Part shown: one piece after another, positions 59,759-64,000 of the stretch
How positions within the stretch are numbered: position 1 is the stretch's first letter
Layout of the letters: each line of letters opens with the position of its first letter
Origin: Mytilus edulis
Lineage: Eukaryota; Mollusca; Bivalvia; Mytilida; Mytilidae
NCBI RefSeq assembly: GCF_963676685.1
Contig: NC_092353.1
Coordinates: forward strand, 10,565,734-10,629,733
Direction: 5' to 3'
DNA length: 64,000 nt
Position numbers and translations under genes: made by a program
Notes under the pieces: generated by a model
The model's input: the letters and a program-made list of their open reading frames with translations, nothing else
Told to the model about the DNA's origin: nothing
The model's database searches: none

Positions 59759-62700
59759 TCACCGTCCATTGACAGGAATATCTCCACGGTTAGTTGGGGG
59801 ACATTGAGTTGGATTGATACATCTGCCCTCGTGTAAGACTTTATCTGCAGGACACTGACAGCTAGCTTCACATGGTTTATAGCACTGTTCTGGCATATCA
59901 CTGATGGGTGTCTGGTAATTAGAACAGTCACGAGGACATACAGGACCACACTCATCAAATACAAATCCTTTCTCTTCTTCACAGTCAAGTGCTGAAAATA
60001 TTGAAACAAATAAAGTCTTTGTAATATAATTTTTTTTTTATCATATGGGGAATTTGTGTCACTGGTTAATCACTAAAGGGTTCAATTTGGTATGTTTGCA
60101 CTTTCTTTTAGGAGGTTTAAGTGTACATTACAATTTGCACTGGAAAAAAATAGAACCTAGATTTTTTTTGGGAAATCATTAATTAGATTTTATGAAATGA
60201 GATAAGAACATCTACATATAATGATAATGAACAGTATAAAATATCAAACATCTAGCAAGATCATGCGGGCAATAGGCTATTTGCCAATTCCCGTTATTGA
60301 CCCTGTAATTAGAGATCTCTTTTTTTTTGTTGTCTCCCTTATAAGGGACATAAATTTTAATTTACAATGGAGAGTTAGCAGAAAGAGCAATAACAGAGCG
60401 TAATGTGAGTTATTAATAAGGTTTTAAAACTTTTTAATTACATTAATTTGTTGTTTGGCTAAATACTTTCGACATCAGAAATTATTTTTCATGAAAAATT
60501 AGTTAAACAGTGCAAAAATAACTGTCATGCAAATATTGATTCAAAGTTGATACTTTTATTTTTTTTTATCTTAAACAAAAAAATTCTATTCCATAAACAA
60601 GGCCATCCTAAATAAACTTACCACATAAACCTTCAGATCTCCATTCCAGCCGTACACCATTCCTAGCACACTCTAACACATAGGCCTCTAACAATTCACA
60701 CAGACAAGTCTCCTCCACGCCACAAGCACACACATCATACACACAGGAAGTGAAGAAAGACTGAGGATTAACTACTCTGTGACATCGACTAAACTTCGGT
60801 CCCTGAAATGACATACAATGACAACTTTGAAGAATTGACTGTTAGAAACAGTTGAGATTTTTATAGTTTTAATAGTGTTTTTTGGTTCCTATGTAGATAT
60901 GCTTTAAACAGAAATTTAACCAAATTTAAATTCAGTTGTTCTTTTTTTGTTTGTCCTTGCTTTCCTTGTTTTTTTCCTTCTTATTGGAAACAATTTCTCA
61001 TTAAGGTTAGTCTACCTCACTCACTAATTCAGTATATGATAACTTACCGTTAGTACAGAACATTGTTGTTGAGCATATTTTCTGGTACGGAAGATTTGAG
61101 CATCACACGGATCAAAGTCCTCTGCATCTCTACACCGAGGATTCAGCTGGGATTTAGTCTGCAATAACAAAAAAATATAAATTGCTTAAAGAATACCTAA
61201 AATTTCCTGATAGAATTTTCCTTAGACACATTGTGCACTTGATTAAACTACTTTTTATTTGTTGCAAACAATATTTTATAAATTTTAGATAAAAATAAAT
61301 CAAATTAAAACTGAGTGAACTCACGAAGGAATCCCCTATCCAATGATGATGATGCCTAGAAGTATCTCAAATATATGTTGGACCAGGATTGTATTCACTT
61401 TAGCATATTTAATTCTTTATGTGTTCTACAACTGTGTACAGTTTCATGAATATCTATCCAGCAGTTCAAAAGGTTTTCCCTTAGTACACAGACAGATGAA
61501 CAGCTACAGTTATGACTATTATACCACCCAAAAACTTAGTTTGAATAAACACCTACCTTCCAACTATTACCAAATACACTTGGTGAGTTGGTAATTTGCA
61601 TAGATGAAGTTTTCATATCATCCCTATCAAATCCATTAAAGTTACCACACAGACCACATAATTGTCTCTTGTATGTCCCTGGTACTGTTAGTGCAGCATA
61701 ACTCTCTCCATTCCATACGAACTACAAAACATGAATTAATTTCAGCATTTTGCTTGTGCAGAACTATAACAAAGAAATGGACATTACTTCTAGAACATTA
61801 GTAAGTTTACCATCAGTTTTTGTTAAGTTGATGTTGCAAAATCTTTAGTTTTGAGGACTTTGTAACATTGTCTGTTTGTTCTGGTATTCTTTTTTGCCAC
61901 CATGTTGTTTTCTATTTTTCTTCAACTTATGGGTTTTGAATAACCCCTTGATATCTTCTCCTACTTTTTTTCTTTTAAATTTCAGGCAAAAACATAGGCA
62001 AATCCAGGGATTGATTATATAGGGAACCAACGAAGCATGACTGGAGCCCCCTCCACCCTCCCCCCCTATGATAAGTTCTGGATCCACCACTGGAAAGTCA
62101 TTTTCTTCCTTGTTTATCAAGTATGGTGTTTGTTTCATCTTTAATTATATAAGGGAGACAACTGCATATTGATTACTGTGGATTTATTTATTTTTGCAGG
62201 TACCATTTAAGTGCAGGTACCATTTAAGTGGATCCAGGAACATTGGTATTTCATGGTTTTACAAAAGTGCATACAAACTAAACGATAATTTGTACTATGT
62301 TGAGTGCATACAAACTAAAAGATAATTTGTACTGTGTTGAGTGCATACAAACTAAAAGATAATTTGTACTGTGTTGATTCATTTAAATTCATTGCTAGCC
62401 TCAACCCACAGAAACCACAATAATTGGTTTCCAACGAAAAATAATGAATCCACAGTATGTCATTTCTATAACTTTTTCACTATTCTTATAGGCATTAAAT
62501 CTCTCCTATCCACTCTATAATATTTCATTCATCTCACCTGTAATCCTAAAGTGGTATCCAACAGTATAGTTTGATCTTTGACATCAATGGTAAAATCTCT
62601 CCTACTTTTGTAAGGTAGATTCATTGGCAAACCATCCACCTACAGTAAGTAATATATATAAATCACTTTCCATATACTACAAACACAATTACTCTAAATA

Positions 62701-64000
62701 CAAATTCAAAAGTTCTAAAGCAATAAAACTAATTTTGTTTCATAATGAATTGAGTGGATGCTCTCTACATTTTCAGCATCAAAACCATGGTTCATAATCA
62801 AGCATGCCTCGAAAAATTGACAGCAAATGAAAATGCACTTTTTATAAGTATGATTCCTGCACACATTCAAGTACAATATTAGAATAAAATTTTGTTATGC
62901 AAGTTTTAATATTGAAATATTCATCTTGTTCAATTTTTATCTACGATAAATTCAAAGAGAAAAGACAAGCTTATCAATGTCTTATTAAATGCTTAACAGC
63001 TTGATACAACCCTAGTGGTCAAACCCAGTGAACAGTTGGAGTAATTTTTGACACTACATTCAAGCCTCATACAGCTTTTAATTTGGATTGTGATAAAAAA
63101 AAAAAAATGAAAATGCATCAGTTTCTGACACAGAATGAATGTGGTCAATGAACTGAAAAATTTGAACTTGAACTTTTACCTATTATGGTCCAGCATCCAA
63201 AATCTAAATACACAGTTACATTCAGCATACCCAAATACAACAAGAATTAATTTTATTGATCTCTTAATGGACAATATTAGCTGAGTTTCTTTGAAAAATT
63301 TAATATTTTTTTCTTCAGATTTCCTTGTGATACAATTAATAACTTTTTTTTAGCCTTAAAAATCTTTTAATACTTTGAATATAATTGTATTTGTGAATGA
63401 ATGAAACACAGTACCCTGACTTCAAAGTTCTGTAATAAATCAATCCTTGTTCTTCCAATAACTATAGTAAAGTTTTGTGCCCATGATATTCCTGAGAATC
63501 CTCTATCATGATGGGTTACTTCTACCCTGAAAACATAGAACATTTTGTTCAAATAACATATCAAAGAATGTGTAAATGCTACCCTGTGAAATTGGAAAAC
63601 AGTCAAGTTTTGTAAATTCAATCATACATCAGGAAACCCTGTCCTAGATATGTAATTTTTCCTTCTAATACCTCGGTATATTAATAACTATCAAGTGCAT
63701 TATACCCCTTAACGTGCATACAATATTTACTGATGAACATTAAGTAGTCATAAAATAAATGAAATAGTTGTTAATCTAAATCCTGAATGATTTATTGCAG
63801 ACAAAAGGGAGAATTGTCGTTGAAAATTTTGCTATGGAAAGGTTAAAACAGTCGTTCTTGTCCATGATTCAATGGAAAAAATGTTTATAGTGTTTAGTTA
63901 ATAATTCTTTCCTTTGATAATAACAGGAAAAATATGCCATTAAAATGCACTAACTACAATAAGTGTTGCTGACAACATTGAACAGTACCTGAAATCTCCA
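59759..64000 (-). CDS. BMPER: BMPER / crossveinless-2, C-terminal part (vWFD end, C8, TIL)
   Basis: BMPER is a secreted BMP-binding modulator with five vWFC domains, a vWFD domain and a TIL domain. Exons here, in transcript order: 63989-64000 (partial), 63415-63526, 62538-62639, 61557-61721, 61048-61158, 60622-60802 and 59759-59991, all in phase. The vWFD part shows GFSGISWAQNFTIVIGRTRI and the CGLCGNFNG motif. A C8-like cysteine block follows (FFTSCVYDVCACGVEETCLC). The last exon is a TIL domain (DECGPVCPRDC, CQCPADKVLHEGRCINP) ending at VNGR and a stop at 59759. The TIL match to human BMPER (CPANLVLHKGRCIKP) is closer than I expect for the alternative, kielin/chordin-like KCP. The vWFC domains lie right of the window. 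Confidence 0.88.
61984..62093 (+). repeat. Short dispersed repeat ending TGGATCCACCACTGG
   Basis: Similar to 20405-20528: both have GCATGACTGGAGC or GCGTGACTGGAGC, a GCCCC block and end with GATCC(A/G)CCACTGG. It lies in a BMPER intron. Confidence 0.5.
62270..62380 (+). repeat. Three 37-bp tandem units in a BMPER intron
   Basis: GTGCATACAAACTAAAAG with ATAATTTGTACTGTGTTGA occurs three times. Beside it a GCAGGTACCATTTAAGTG unit occurs twice (62199-62231). Confidence 0.85.

Noticed and set aside
1..64000. CRISPR arrays, operons or prokaryotic elements
   Set aside because: The tandem arrays have no spacers of the CRISPR type, and the spliced animal genes show that the DNA is eukaryotic.

Overview
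This is eukaryotic, AT-rich, intron-rich DNA. Three conserved animal genes with GT-AG introns, plus dispersed repeats that I recall from mussel genomes, point to a bivalve mollusc, most likely a Mytilus-type mussel. The gene identities rest on alignment from memory to human family members. The species call is inference.

Positions 1-40940, minus strand: the 5' two thirds of an ATM orthologue (DNA-damage PI3K-like kinase). I could chain 39 coding exons from the start codon at 40940 to 47 with every splice phase agreeing: 6,431 coding bases, about 2,143 residues. They cover the HEAT solenoid and the start of the FAT domain. The rest of FAT, the kinase domain and FATC lie to the left of the window.

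Positions 43329-49471, plus strand: a complete five-exon MYCBP (c-Myc binding protein, AMY-1) gene, divergent from ATM with 2.4 kb between start codons. Positions 59759-64000, minus strand: the 3' end of a BMPER/crossveinless-2 gene (BMP-binding secreted protein), with the C-terminal part of the vWFD domain, then C8 and TIL domains. Between MYCBP and BMPER lie about 10 kb of repeats and AT-rich sequence, including a 1.6-kb array of 39-bp units.

The unusual feature is a pattern inside ATM. At least six of its exons have tandem repeats at an edge, and most of these repeats are made of the exon edge plus the adjoining splice site. Exon 20 has seven 105-bp copies, each carrying a 3' splice site and all in one open frame. 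Exon 34 has about 19 copies of 66/67 bp. Exon 29 has four 113-bp copies on its acceptor side and about seventeen 50-bp copies on its donor side. Exons 10, 19 and probably 39 show partial duplications. Intron 19 also holds a 4.2-kb composite element with inverted ends, a 14-bp target-site duplication, hammerhead-ribozyme-like cores, and an embedded promoter-like segment with a small ORF.

Other mobile DNA includes a 912-bp foldback element with a TA duplication, a broken non-LTR reverse transcriptase, tRNA-derived SINE-like pieces and several dispersed repeat families.
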